Shown: positions 1 to 8,165, numbered from the stretch's first letter. The stretch: DNA of 46,171 nucleotides from Aequorivita vitellina (GCF_022008365.1 NZ_JAIRBA010000030.1:1-46171), one strand, 5' to 3'. Notes: generated from the sequence alone by a model not told the origin. Translations and numbers: made by a program.

Positions 1-63
1 CAATAACAATTAACTCAATAACCCAATCCGGGAAAGGTCTTAAAAAGTAGCGCATAAAATAAA

Positions 64-92
64 AGGCCGCCTAATTAGTTTTTAGACGACCT
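64..92 (-). terminator. Original tRNA-Arg terminator, now separated from the tRNA
   Basis: On the minus strand a 9-bp stem (84-92 with 64-72, including G-U pairs) is followed by a T-rich stretch (TTTTATTTTAT). It sits just beyond the attachment repeat in what was the chromosomal sequence downstream of the tRNA-Arg 3' end, so it was probably the terminator of that tRNA before the element inserted. The rest of 1-102 shows no gene. Confidence 0.6.
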
Positions 93-102
93 CTTCAATT
101 TA

Positions 103-150
103 AGTGACCTTGCCAGGATTCAAACCTGGAACCTCCTGAGCCGTAATCAG
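103..150 (-). repeat. Left attachment site (3' part of tRNA-Arg)
   Basis: These 48 bp are identical to 8418-8465. They cover the tRNA from the anticodon loop through the anticodon 3' stem, T arm and acceptor 3' strand. Homology stops abruptly at both sides. The pattern is typical of tyrosine recombinases that cross over in or near the anticodon loop and keep the host tRNA intact. Confidence 0.93.
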
Positions 151-264
151 AAATTTCATTATTTGTTAGTTATTTAGTGATTACCTAAAAATTCATTAAC
201 CCTAATGATAATGGCAAATATACTACTTTCTGTTAATATCTGTTATCTGTTTATTAATACTATT

Positions 265-297
265 AGTGTGCAAATAGTGTGCAAATAGTGTGCAAAT
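265..297 (+). repeat. Three tandem 11-bp repeats, probable integrase arm sites (left)
   Basis: The 11-mer agtgtgcaaat occurs three times head to tail at 265-275, 276-286 and 287-297. Two close variants in the same orientation lie at the right end of the element (8350-8371). Presence of the same repeat inside both ends is the layout of arm-type sites bound by the N-terminal domain of tyrosine integrases. The block abuts the int -7 box, so binding could also repress int. Confidence 0.75.
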
Positions 298-300
298 GAT

Positions 301-308
301 TATATTTG
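301..308 (+). promoter_or_regulatory. -7 promoter element for the integrase gene
   Basis: The octamer TATATTTG fits the Bacteroidota -7 consensus TAnnTTTG and lies 21 bp before the int start codon. No clear -33 TTG is seen. That region is instead filled by the 11-bp repeats, which suggests control by integrase occupancy. Confidence 0.5.
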
Positions 309-329
309 TTGTAAATAAAAGACAAAGCG

Positions 330-1580
330 ATGAGTTATAACATTTCGATAGTATTAGATAAAAGGCGAGCAAAAGAAAACGGTAAATTCCCTGTTAAACT
401 AAGGGTTTACAGTAAGTCAGGTAATTCAAAGAAAGTAAAACTTTACTCTTTAGATATTGATTTAACAAATGATGAATTTGAAACCATTTGGATAAATGCC
501 GAAAACAAAAATTTAAGAGGTTCTAATAATGAAACACGTTTAAAACTTCAAGCAATAGAAACAAGGGCAAACAATGAAGCAAAGGAAATGACTGTTTTTG
601 ACTTTGCTAAATTTGAAACTAAACTATTTCGCAAATCTTCTGATAAAAATAATGTTAAGTATCATTTTGATTTAGTTATTCAAAAGAATAGGGATAACAA
701 TAAAATTGGAACGGCTGAAAGTTATAGATGTACCCTCAATTCATTAGCGAAATTTAGCAAACTCAAAAAGAAGTGTGAAGTTGAAAAACTAACTTTTGAT
801 ATGATTACGGTTGACTGGTTAAAAGAATATCAAAATTTTATGATAGCTAACGGCAAAAGCTATACAACCGTTGCAATTTATACAAGAACTTTAAGAGTAG
901 TTTTTAATAACGCAATTGAAGATAACGACATCATTAAAGACAATTACCCTTTTGGTAAAAACAAATACAAAATACCAAGAACCAAAAAAGTAAAAAAGGC
1001 TTTAAACTCTATTCAGCTTAAAACGTTGTTTGATGTTGAGGTTTTAAATGATAACGAACAACAAGCAAGGGATTTTTGGTTTTTTAGTTATGCCAGTAAT
1101 GGAATGAATTTTAAAGATATTGCGCTTTTAAAATATTCAGATATTAAAGACGAAAAATTTTCTTATTACAGGGCTAAAACATTTGATAAGACAGCCGAAA
1201 AAACAGAAATAGTAATCTACTTAACGGACTTTACAAAAGGTATTATTTCAAAGTATGGCAATAAGTCAAAAACTGGTTTTGTGTTTAATATCATATCTTC
1301 TAAAGACACAGCCGAAAAACAGTACAAGAAAATTAAAAACTTCACTCGCTTAATAAATGACCATATTAAAAGAATAGCCAAAAGAAACGATTTGCCGAAT
1401 GATATTAGTACGTATTGGGCAAGACATTCATTTGCTACTAATTCATTGCGAAAAGGGGCAAGTATGGAGTTTATAAGTGAAGCCTTAAACCATAGCGACC
1501 TCAGCGTTACAAAAAACTACTTTGCAGGTTTTGAAGATGAAGCGAAAAAGGAGTTTGCTAATTCCTTACTTGACTTTTAA
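330..1580 (+). CDS. int: Tyrosine recombinase / integrase of the element
   Basis: This is the site-specific recombinase expected to integrate and excise the element at tRNA-Arg. Residues 1-90 look like the Arm DNA-binding domain of Bacteroidota integrases, 105-205 like the SAM-like core-binding domain, and 220-416 like the catalytic domain. Catalytic residues seen are R365 (in TYWARHSFAT), H388 (LNHSD) and Y397 (nucleophile, VTKNYF). The position of the first conserved arginine holds N260 (SNGMNFKDI), and the His of the HxxR motif is also replaced. Absence of the first Arg is known in IntDOT-type integrases. The gene lies 180 bp inside attL, right after the arm repeats. Confidence 0.93.
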   Translation: MSYNISIVLDKRRAKENGKFPVKLRVYSKSGNSKKVKLYSLDIDLTNDEFETIWINAENKNLRGSNNETRLKLQAIETRANNEAKEMTVFDFAKFETKLFRKSSDKNNVKYHFDLVIQKNRDNNKIGTAESYRCTLNSLAKFSKLKKKCEVEKLTFDMITVDWLKEYQNFMIANGKSYTTVAIYTRTLRVVFNNAIEDNDIIKDNYPFGKNKYKIPRTKKVKKALNSIQLKTLFDVEVLNDNEQQARDFWFFSYASNGMNFKDIALLKYSDIKDEKFSYYRAKTFDKTAEKTEIVIYLTDFTKGIISKYGNKSKTGFVFNIISSKDTAEKQYKKIKNFTRLINDHIKRIAKRNDLPNDISTYWARHSFATNSLRKGASMEFISEALNHSDLSVTKNYFAGFEDEAKKEFANSLLDF

Positions 1581-1595
1581 AGTTATGTTGACAAA

Positions 1596-1636
1596 TATTT
1601 TATTTTTTTAGTCCTACATTTAGTACATTACCTACA
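1596..1636 (-). repeat. TGTA 9-bp-phased repeat element, copy 1 (minus orientation)
   Basis: Read on the minus strand this stretch has TGTA three times at exact 9-bp steps (plus-strand TACA at 1633, 1624, 1615), followed by CTAAAAAAATAAAATA. The same arrangement recurs at 5235 and 8276 on the plus strand. It fills the gap between int and the next gene and is a likely protein-binding or replication site. Confidence 0.65.
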
Positions 1637-1652
1637 CAGAATAAAAGACAAA

Positions 1653-3029
1653 ATGAATAGACAAAAGTTATTATTACTTGGCAATTTAAAAGAGCACAAA
1701 TATTCTTTTTTAGATAGCCCAATTATACAAGCCGATGTAAACGTGTATGAAGTGCCTTTTGCAACCGAACCAACTAAGGGAGAGCATAGTTTAGAAAGTT
1801 GCGAAAATTGTCGTAAACATCGTTTAACCTTAATTGATGAAATTAATGAGATTGTAAAAGATTTTCCGAATTGTTGTGATAATCATAAGAACCTAAACAA
1901 TAAAGGCTACTTCAACATAACTGACTTTAACGGTATTGCTGAAATGATAGCAGATAAAGTTTTGTACTCTTACCACCACATTATTAATAACCTCGACAGT
2001 GAAGATTGGTATAGTGATATAATAGCGTATCTAAATTATAGTATTGAAAGTTTCGGTAAAATGCCTTCAGATTGTGGCGAACCGTTTCAATTATCAACTT
2101 TTTATAGTGCTTTAATGAGGTTATTAAAGAACATTGAAAAAGAAATTAAATCTGATAAAATTACGATTGTCGAGGTTAGAACCCGAATGAATAAAGTAAT
2201 AAAACTAATCGATATTGAAAATGAGCCGTTAGAAGAAGTTAACCGTACAGATTTTAATCTTTTACTTACAAAATACGATGAATGGTTTAAAGCGTTCCCT
2301 TTTGATTTACCATATTTCAGAAATTTGAAGCCAAAGTTTAAAAGGGTAATACCCTTGCAAACTGGTAGAACACGTTACAATAAATATTTAGGCACAACTG
2401 AAAACGAAAAACATACTAATGAGAGCCTAACGGTTTATTTACTTCAAATAACCCAAAACATTATATCCAACATTAACGGCGCTACACTTTATGAAAAAGG
2501 TTTATTAAGTAATACAGATAAGATTGATATAGATTTATTAGTTCAGCATAGAAAATTACAGGCTTTAGAATTAAGTAAAATGCCTAACTCAAAAAGTGAA
2601 GATTATATCAAGGTTTTAAAAAAGTGGTTCAAACAAGAAATGAGGTTTATAAAAAAAATTACGCCAAAATTAAAAGATTTACCACCAAGCCAACCCGATT
2701 TTACATTTATAAATAATTTTGATCAAGTAGAGGCTAACAAGGTTTATGAATATTTTTTTGATAAACTTGTTAAAACAAAATACATCGATGAAACCACTTT
2801 ACAGGATTATCTGATTTCTGCCTTTCAAGAAAAGCAAAAACCAAATCGAAGAATAACAATACATAATAAGTCAACGAATAAAAAAGTTCAAGAAGTGTTT
2901 TACAATTATTATAAAGATATTGCAGGGAAACCATACGGAAAGCAACAAAATTATGTAGAGTTATTAGGGAACTATTTTATAGGTTTTGACACCAAAAAAC
3001 TAATTACGAACTTTAGTAAAACATACTAA
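1653..3029 (+). CDS. Unknown 458-aa element protein with Cys/His cluster
   Basis: I do not recognise a characterised family. The N-terminal region carries a cluster that could bind zinc: C50, C53 and H56 (SCENCRKH), then C74, C75 and H78 (NCCDNH). The middle and C-terminal parts are Lys-rich, mostly helical in character, with no signal peptide or membrane segment, so the protein is probably cytosolic. The C-terminal 110 residues (around FINNFD to NYFIGFD) look like a folded domain that I associate only vaguely with Bacteroidota mobile-element proteins. It lies between int and the regulators, a usual place for cargo or excision-control genes. No nuclease, ATPase or toxin motif is visible. Confidence 0.8.
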   Translation: MNRQKLLLLGNLKEHKYSFLDSPIIQADVNVYEVPFATEPTKGEHSLESCENCRKHRLTLIDEINEIVKDFPNCCDNHKNLNNKGYFNITDFNGIAEMIADKVLYSYHHIINNLDSEDWYSDIIAYLNYSIESFGKMPSDCGEPFQLSTFYSALMRLLKNIEKEIKSDKITIVEVRTRMNKVIKLIDIENEPLEEVNRTDFNLLLTKYDEWFKAFPFDLPYFRNLKPKFKRVIPLQTGRTRYNKYLGTTENEKHTNESLTVYLLQITQNIISNINGATLYEKGLLSNTDKIDIDLLVQHRKLQALELSKMPNSKSEDYIKVLKKWFKQEMRFIKKITPKLKDLPPSQPDFTFINNFDQVEANKVYEYFFDKLVKTKYIDETTLQDYLISAFQEKQKPNRRITIHNKSTNKKVQEVFYNYYKDIAGKPYGKQQNYVELLGNYFIGFDTKKLITNFSKTY

Positions 3030-3070
3030 AGCTATACTATTTCTACTAAAGTTGTACTTGTTGTACTAAC
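3022..3070 (+). promoter_or_regulatory. Iteron-like array before the HTH gene
   Basis: TACT occurs at 3024, 3035, 3044, 3055 and 3064, that is at alternating 11- and 9-bp steps, giving a 20-bp period. Two of the units carry TACTAAAG. The array begins at the stop codon of the preceding gene and ends about 60 bp before the HTH gene. It is probably an operator array or replication iterons, and shares the TAC/GTA core and 9-bp step of the three TGTA elements. Confidence 0.5.
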
Positions 3071-3104
3071 TTATTTCAGACACCTTAACAATCAAATATC
3101 TATG

Positions 3105-3126
3105 CAGTAAACAACTAAATTTACTG
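3105..3126. promoter_or_regulatory. Inverted repeat at the HTH gene start
   Basis: CAGTAAA (3105-3111) and TTTACTG (3120-3126) form a perfect 7-bp inverted repeat with an 8-bp spacer. It ends two bases before the ATG at 3129. It could be an autoregulatory operator or a hairpin covering the start codon. Confidence 0.5.
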
Positions 3127-3128
3127 TA

Positions 3129-3470
3129 ATGGAAACATTAAAATTTGAAAATCTGCCAAACGCAGTCGCTGAACTTCAAAAAGTACAAAGCGAAATTTTA
3201 GCCTTACTACTTAACAAGGCTCAAAGTAAACCCGAAATTGAAACACCAATACAACTTGATGAAGTTGTACCAATTACAGGTTTAACTAAACCAACCCTTT
3301 ACGGTTACGTTCAACGTAACGAGATACCATACCACAAAAAGGGAAACCGTTTATATTTTTTCAAATCCGAGATTATAGACTGGATTAAAACAGGAAAGCA
3401 GAAAACTTTAAAAGAAGTTGAAGCGGATGCAGATGCGTATTTGTCGAACAAAAATAAAGGGCTGAAATAA
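3129..3470 (+). CDS. Excisionase-like helix-turn-helix protein
   Basis: This is a 113-aa DNA-binding protein. Residues 43-90 match the HTH_17/MerR-like fold of excisionases and plasmid regulators: a first helix (LDEVVPITG), a recognition helix (KPTLYGYVQ), a wing (KKGNRLYFFKS) and the closing helix (EIIDWIKTGKQ). Residues 8-32 form a short amphipathic helix that may dimerise. It is preceded by the TACT array and an inverted repeat, and its stop codon overlaps the next start by one base. A role as excision factor or as repressor of the replication genes fits the context. Which of the two is not settled by sequence. Confidence 0.85.
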   Translation: METLKFENLPNAVAELQKVQSEILALLLNKAQSKPEIETPIQLDEVVPITGLTKPTLYGYVQRNEIPYHKKGNRLYFFKSEIIDWIKTGKQKTLKEVEADADAYLSNKNKGLK

Positions 3471-3763
3471 TGGAAAATCACGATAACAGCCCGAATAAAA
3501 GACAAGGCAAAACTACAAATAAAAGCACCCAACTAAAAACCATATTTAACTATTTGCAAAATCATATTGCAACGGCTTCAATGGTTACAGATGCAACGGG
3601 AATACCTCAAAAATGTATTACACGCTATAAAAGGGATTTGGAAAAACAAGGCTTATTAGCTGAAGTAAAAAAAGGTTATTGCAAAATAACAAATCATTTG
3701 GCGTGGTACATAACCACCAACAAAAACCACTTTCCACAGTCGAACCAATTAAAGATGTTTTAA
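3470..3763 (+). CDS. Small winged-helix-like regulator or replication accessory
   Basis: A 97-aa basic protein whose ATG overlaps the previous stop (TAATG), so it is translationally coupled. Residues 20-75 read like a winged helix: a helix (LKTIFNYLQNHIA), a second helix with turn (SMVTDATGIPQ), a recognition helix (KCITRYKRDLEKQG) and a beta wing (LLAEVKKGYCKIT). Small proteins of this type often sit directly before the D5 helicase in Bacteroidota elements. Its function is inferred only from fold and position. Confidence 0.7.
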   Translation: MENHDNSPNKRQGKTTNKSTQLKTIFNYLQNHIATASMVTDATGIPQKCITRYKRDLEKQGLLAEVKKGYCKITNHLAWYITTNKNHFPQSNQLKMF

Positions 3764-3766
3764 GCT

Positions 3767-5239
3767 ATGAAAAAAGAAAAAACAAGTATTGGTATTGATG
3801 AAGTGGTAAACGAAACAGAAACGTTGTTAGAAGCCTTAAAAATGGACAAAGAACACCTAAAGCAAAACCAAGTTGAAAATATTCTAAGTGAAATGCTTAA
3901 AGGTATTGAGCCAGTCAATTTTAGGGAATATTGCAAAATGGATAACGATAAAGACAAGCTACAAAAGAAACATTTTTTAGTCGCTTGTATCGAGTTGCTT
4001 TTAAAGACTGTAAATGAAAACGGGTTTAGTCTTTGCCGTAAAAGTGAATTTATTTATTTGTTTAATTCCGAATACTGGGAAAATGTAAGCGATGAGGTTT
4101 TTAAAGACTTTTTAGGCGATGTTGCTCTAAAAATGGGAGTAGATAAATTTGATGCGAAACACCACCTTTTTAAAGATGAATTGTATAAACAGTTTATTGC
4201 AGATGCCGGACTTAAAGAAATTAAGCCAACAAACGGAACTACTTTAATAAACCTCCACAATGGCACGTTTGAAATAACACCAAAGAAACAGTTTTTAAGA
4301 CCGTTTAAGAAGTCCGATTTTTTAACCTATCAATTACCCTTTGCTTATGATAGTGAAGCCAAAGCACCACAGTTTAAAAAGTTTTTAGATGAGGTATTGC
4401 CTGAACCCGAATTACAAAACATACTTGCAGAATATTTAGGTTACATATTTGTAAAGAATAGCGTTTTAAAACTTGAAAAGGTTTTATTGTTATTTGGTAC
4501 TGGTGCAAATGGCAAAAGCGTTTTATTTGAGATTCTTATGGCTTTATTAGGCACTCAAAATGTTGCAAACTATTCTTTACAATCCTTAACGGCTGAAAAT
4601 GGAAATTCAAGGGCTATGTTAGTAAATAAATTGCTCAACTATGCAAGTGAGATAAACGGGAAACTTGAAAGTAATATTTTTAAACTTCTAATATCAGGCG
4701 AGCCAGTAGAAGCAAGGCTATTGTATAAGAACACTCAAATCATTTCAGACTATGCAAGATTTATGTTTAACTGTAATGAATTGCCTAAAGAAGTTGAAAA
4801 TACAAATGCTTTTTTTCGCAGGTTTATAATTCTACCTTTTAGAGTTACCATACCACCAAATAAACAAGATAAGGAACTATCAAAACGTATTATTGAAACA
4901 GAATTATCTGGAGTGTTTAACTGGGTTCTAAATGGCTTAACTCAACTACTCAAAAACAAGGATTTTACACAAAGTAAGATTGTTCAAAATGAAGTATTGG
5001 AGTACCAAAAAGAAAGCGACAGCGTAATGATGTTTTTGGAAGATGAAAATTACCAGCGATCTATTGAACAAGACAGACCATTAAAAGATGTTTTTGCTGA
5101 ATATAAAACCTATTGTTTAGATAGTGGTTATCGTCTTTGTTCAAACCGTACCTTTTCAAGTCGATTAAGAAAAAATGGTTATACAGTTGAACGGAAATCG
5201 TATGGTAATGCCGTTTATATTGAAAGACAATTAATGTAG
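3767..5239 (+). CDS. D5/P4-type superfamily 3 replicative helicase
   Basis: The 490-aa protein belongs to the phage/plasmid primase P4 C-terminal (D5-like) family, the SF3 helicase that unwinds an element's origin. Walker A is GTGANGKS at 244-251. The Walker B region is around 288-297 (LLNYASEIN, acidic E295). SF3 motif C is MFNCNELP at 333-340. Residues 90-235 correspond to the D5_N region, and 400-490 form a C-terminal winged-helix tail. It starts 3 bp after the previous gene. Primase activity is probably supplied by the separate downstream protein, since no primase domain is fused here. Confidence 0.9.
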   Translation: MKKEKTSIGIDEVVNETETLLEALKMDKEHLKQNQVENILSEMLKGIEPVNFREYCKMDNDKDKLQKKHFLVACIELLLKTVNENGFSLCRKSEFIYLFNSEYWENVSDEVFKDFLGDVALKMGVDKFDAKHHLFKDELYKQFIADAGLKEIKPTNGTTLINLHNGTFEITPKKQFLRPFKKSDFLTYQLPFAYDSEAKAPQFKKFLDEVLPEPELQNILAEYLGYIFVKNSVLKLEKVLLLFGTGANGKSVLFEILMALLGTQNVANYSLQSLTAENGNSRAMLVNKLLNYASEINGKLESNIFKLLISGEPVEARLLYKNTQIISDYARFMFNCNELPKEVENTNAFFRRFIILPFRVTIPPNKQDKELSKRIIETELSGVFNWVLNGLTQLLKNKDFTQSKIVQNEVLEYQKESDSVMMFLEDENYQRSIEQDRPLKDVFAEYKTYCLDSGYRLCSNRTFSSRLRKNGYTVERKSYGNAVYIERQLM

Positions 5240-5279
5240 ATAGTGTATAAAATGTACCTCTAAAAAAGATAAAATTTAG
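5235..5279 (+). repeat. TGTA 9-bp-phased repeat element, copy 2
   Basis: TGTA occurs at 5235, 5244 and 5253, followed by CCTCTAAAAAAGATAAAATT. It begins over the stop codon of the helicase gene and ends 4 bp before the primase-like gene, so it could regulate that gene. It matches copies at 1596-1636 (inverted) and 8276-8323. Confidence 0.65.
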
Positions 5280-5283
5280 CAGT

Positions 5284-6204
5284 ATGAATGATTACAGATA
5301 TACATTAGAACCATACAACGGAATGAAAACCCGTTATCATTGCCCTAATTGCAATAAAAAAGGCGTGTTTACTAAATACCTTGATAACCATACAGCCGAA
5401 CACCTTAACGATACAGTAGGTAAGTGTAACAGGCTTGTAAAGTGTGGTTATCATTACACACCAAAACAATATTTTGAAGATAATAATATTTCATTTGATA
5501 CCTCAATTAACCACAAGGTTACAGCAAGGGTAAAGCCGAAGCCAAAACCCAAAACCAGTTTTATTGATGTTGAGGTAATGCGTAAAAGTAAAGCCAGTAA
5601 AAGCCCTAATTATTTTATTGATTATTTAGCCAGTCTTTGGAGTTATGAAGTAGCTTATTATTTGGCAGATTTATACAATATTGGTACTTCAAAACATTGG
5701 AACGGCTCAACAATATTTTGGCAAGTTGACAAAAATAACGCTATTAGAAGCGGTAAAATTATGCTTTACAATGCTACTAACGGCAAAAGGGTAAAAGAAC
5801 CTTATAATCATATTAACTGGGTGCATAAGGCTTTAAAACTTGACAGCTTCAATTTAGAACAATGTTACTTTGGCGAACACTTATTAAATAGTGATGCCAC
5901 TAAACCAGTTGCAATAGTTGAAAGCGAAAAAACAGCCATTATTTCAAGTGTCTATTTGCCTGAATTTATTTGGTTAGCGTGTGGAAGTGCTAACAACCTC
6001 AACGAAGCGAAAACCAAAGTACTAAAAGGGCGTAACGTGGTACTGTTTCCCGACCTTAAATGTTTTGATTTATGGAATGACAAAATATCACAGCTTACCT
6101 CGTTAGCGACCTTTAGAACCTCAACACTTTTAAAGGACAAAGCAACGGAAACCGAAAAGCAACAAGGTTTAGACCTTGCAGATTATTTAGTAAAGTTGTC
6201 CTAA
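5284..6204 (+). CDS. Zinc-finger/toprim primase-like protein (DUF6371-like)
   Basis: The 306-aa protein starts with a zinc finger of the CHC2/DnaG kind: C20 and C23 (HCPNCNKKG), then C48 and C54 (KCNRLVKC). About residues 209-260 look like a toprim fold, with an acidic turn (VESEKTA) and a later acidic motif (VVLFPDLK). Between them lies a region typical of DUF6371 proteins of Bacteroidota mobile elements. It probably primes element replication together with the SF3 helicase encoded just upstream. The start at 5284 follows the TGTA element closely. Confidence 0.8.
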   Translation: MNDYRYTLEPYNGMKTRYHCPNCNKKGVFTKYLDNHTAEHLNDTVGKCNRLVKCGYHYTPKQYFEDNNISFDTSINHKVTARVKPKPKPKTSFIDVEVMRKSKASKSPNYFIDYLASLWSYEVAYYLADLYNIGTSKHWNGSTIFWQVDKNNAIRSGKIMLYNATNGKRVKEPYNHINWVHKALKLDSFNLEQCYFGEHLLNSDATKPVAIVESEKTAIISSVYLPEFIWLACGSANNLNEAKTKVLKGRNVVLFPDLKCFDLWNDKISQLTSLATFRTSTLLKDKATETEKQQGLDLADYLVKLS

Positions 6205-6220
6205 TGATTAAGGTTAAAAA

Positions 6221-6865
6221 ATGAGAAAGATAAAAGGTTTATTCTATGCAGAAACCGTTTCGGGCAGTTGCCGTATTGATATGCGATTTATGCTAAGGGA
6301 AAAATACATAGTAAGAAATGCGGAAACGTGGGGCGTTATAAACTGGACAAGCGGACAAGCCGTTAATTTCAGATGCCGAATGGGCAAAACGGAAAAGTAT
6401 TTGCGTTTGATGTATGCAGTTACCGACCGAAACGGAAAGCGTACCGACTATGATTATAAAATTGAAATTGATGAGGTGCAAAGTAATTTAGGAAAAGGTA
6501 CAATCCTATATTTTCTTTGTCCTGAAAGCTGGAAGCGTTCCCGTATTCTAATTTCAGCTTATGGCGAACCAAAATTTATAAATAGGGAATATTACGAAAC
6601 TAAGTACAGTTTAAGAGTTTATTACAGTTGTCAAAAGTCTTCAAAGACCGATTATCATAATAACCGCTATTTCGATTTAAAAAAAAAAGTGGACAAGCTT
6701 GAAACTGAATTAAAGGAAAAACACCGTAACACCCACTACAAGGGCAAACCTACCAAAGATTTAAAATACCTGACAAAACTAAGAAATGAAATGAGATACC
6801 ACGATGTAAGAAGATTACAGATTTTTGACGAACAAATCAATAAAAGATATTCCCTAAAGATTTAG
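6221..6865 (+). CDS. Element protein with degraded zinc ribbon, paralogue A
   Basis: This 214-aa basic protein shares its core with the next gene: VQSNLGKG (about residue 86), a YF-CP step, RIL-S-G, and YKGKPTK (about 173) followed by a Leu-rich helix. The layout resembles a family of phage- and island-borne zinc-ribbon proteins with CPxCG and CRxC pairs. That match rests on memory of the family. Here only the first Cys of the CPxC knuckle is left (FLCPESWKRSR), plus one Cys near YYSCQKS, so zinc binding is doubtful. Basic composition suggests nucleic-acid binding. Function unknown. Confidence 0.75.
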   Translation: MRKIKGLFYAETVSGSCRIDMRFMLREKYIVRNAETWGVINWTSGQAVNFRCRMGKTEKYLRLMYAVTDRNGKRTDYDYKIEIDEVQSNLGKGTILYFLCPESWKRSRILISAYGEPKFINREYYETKYSLRVYYSCQKSSKTDYHNNRYFDLKKKVDKLETELKEKHRNTHYKGKPTKDLKYLTKLRNEMRYHDVRRLQIFDEQINKRYSLKI

Positions 6866-6885
6866 GTTTCACAGCTTTTCAAACT

Positions 6886-7473
6886 ATGCCAAAATTTGCA
6901 ACATTCCCTAAACTATTTGATGATGCTTTAAGATTAGAAGCATCCTATTTGAATAAACACGGCTACCTCAACCCTAATAAAATTCAACGTGGTACTATTA
7001 CCTGGAGTAAGAACGGCAATAAAACAGGCAGTATTTCATTTGAAACCAATACAAAAAATGAATGCCCTTATATTGAATTAGATTATAAATGTAATGGCGA
7101 GCCCCGAAACTATCGTATTTATTTAGACACGGTACAATCAAATTTAGGTAAAGGCGAAATTTGGTATTTCATTTGTCCAAATACTAATAAACGATGTAGA
7201 ATACTATACAGTATTGACGGCTATTTTTTGCATCGTGAAGCCTTTAACGGCTGTATGTACGAAAAGCAGACATACAGTAAAAAATGGCGTGAAATGGAAA
7301 TGATTTACGGTGCTTATTTTGATAATGATAAACACTATTCAGAATTATACAGTAAGAATTTCCGTAAATTCTACAAAGGAAAACCAACAAAACGCTATCT
7401 AAAATTATTAAAGGAAATTGAAAAATCTGATAGAATAGATTACAGGGAAATTGAGCGTTTAATGATATTGTAA
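6886..7473 (+). CDS. Element protein with degraded zinc ribbon, paralogue B
   Basis: This 195-aa protein is the tandem paralogue of the preceding gene, 20 bp downstream. It has VQSNLGKG (about residue 84), FICPNTNKRCRILYS, a GCMYEKQTYSKKW segment where related proteins have a second Cys knuckle, and YKGKPTK at about 163-169. One Cys is kept in each knuckle position, so a complete four-Cys zinc site is absent. It is cytosolic and basic, with no signal peptide. Its function is unknown. A tandem duplication followed by divergence is the simplest origin. Confidence 0.75.
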   Translation: MPKFATFPKLFDDALRLEASYLNKHGYLNPNKIQRGTITWSKNGNKTGSISFETNTKNECPYIELDYKCNGEPRNYRIYLDTVQSNLGKGEIWYFICPNTNKRCRILYSIDGYFLHREAFNGCMYEKQTYSKKWREMEMIYGAYFDNDKHYSELYSKNFRKFYKGKPTKRYLKLLKEIEKSDRIDYREIERLMIL

Positions 7474-7553
7474 ATTAGAGAGTAAATCTAAAATTATATT
7501 TCCCTATCAGTCATGCGTATACAGATTATTACTAAGGGTATTATAAAAAACCT

Positions 7554-7561
7554 TATATTTG
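7554..7561 (+). promoter_or_regulatory. -7 promoter element for the DUF4468-like gene
   Basis: TATATTTG fits TAnnTTTG and lies 43 bp before the ATG at 7605. It is the only strong -7 match in the 130-bp gap, which suggests that this cargo gene has its own promoter and is not just read through from the replication genes. Confidence 0.5.
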
Positions 7562-7604
7562 AATTTCTCCCCACTAAACCATTATTAACCTAAATGTATT
7601 TCAA

Positions 7605-8141
7605 ATGAAAAAAATCATTTTATTGCTTGCTGTATTATCTTCAAGCATTGTTTTAGCACAAGACATCCCTCAATTAAAAATAACACCCAATGGAGTAGAG
7701 CCTATTGTGGTTGAGGTTGACAGTTTAACCGCTTCAGATATTTATAAGAAAGCACTTAATTGGGTTCAAGAAACCTACAAAAACCCTGATAAAGTTTTAA
7801 AGGCGAACATTACAGATGAGAAAATTAGAATTGATGGATTTGCAAATAGTGCTTTTTGGTGGCAATCTTTAGGAATTAAGCAAACTATGGATATGGAGTA
7901 TACTATTGAAATTTCCTTTAAAGATGGTAAATATCGTCTTGAATACATAGTAGGACAGTTCTACGTTCCTGGTGGTCAACGAGCACTTTATACTTATAGT
8001 TCTTTTTTCAAAAAAAGTGGCGAAGTTAGAAAGGCTTATGATGATGCTATTCCCAGTATAGAGCAAACTATGAATGAACTTTCCCTCTCACTATACAATT
8101 ATGTTAGTGGTAAAACGTCAAAGGTAGATAAGGATTGGTAG
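7605..8141 (+). CDS. Exported DUF4468-like cargo protein
   Basis: A 178-aa protein with a clear Sec signal peptide (lysines, then LLLAVLSSSIVLAQ, cleavage after about residue 18). The mature part, with a Y-KAL-W-QETYKNPDKV segment, an IRI-G motif and an alternating beta/alpha pattern, fits the DUF4468 (TBP-like fold) family common in Bacteroidota. It is probably periplasmic or outer-membrane facing. It has its own -7 box upstream and a strong terminator downstream, so it behaves as independent cargo at the right end of the element. Its biological role is unknown. Confidence 0.8.
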   Translation: MKKIILLLAVLSSSIVLAQDIPQLKITPNGVEPIVVEVDSLTASDIYKKALNWVQETYKNPDKVLKANITDEKIRIDGFANSAFWWQSLGIKQTMDMEYTIEISFKDGKYRLEYIVGQFYVPGGQRALYTYSSFFKKSGEVRKAYDDAIPSIEQTMNELSLSLYNYVSGKTSKVDKDW

Positions 8142-8165
8142 TATAAAATCTGAAATAGAAAAATA

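Noticed and set aside
265-297. Three tandem 11-bp repeats as a CRISPR or VNTR
   Set aside because: The units are contiguous without spacers and recur at the other end of the element, which fits integrase arm sites better.
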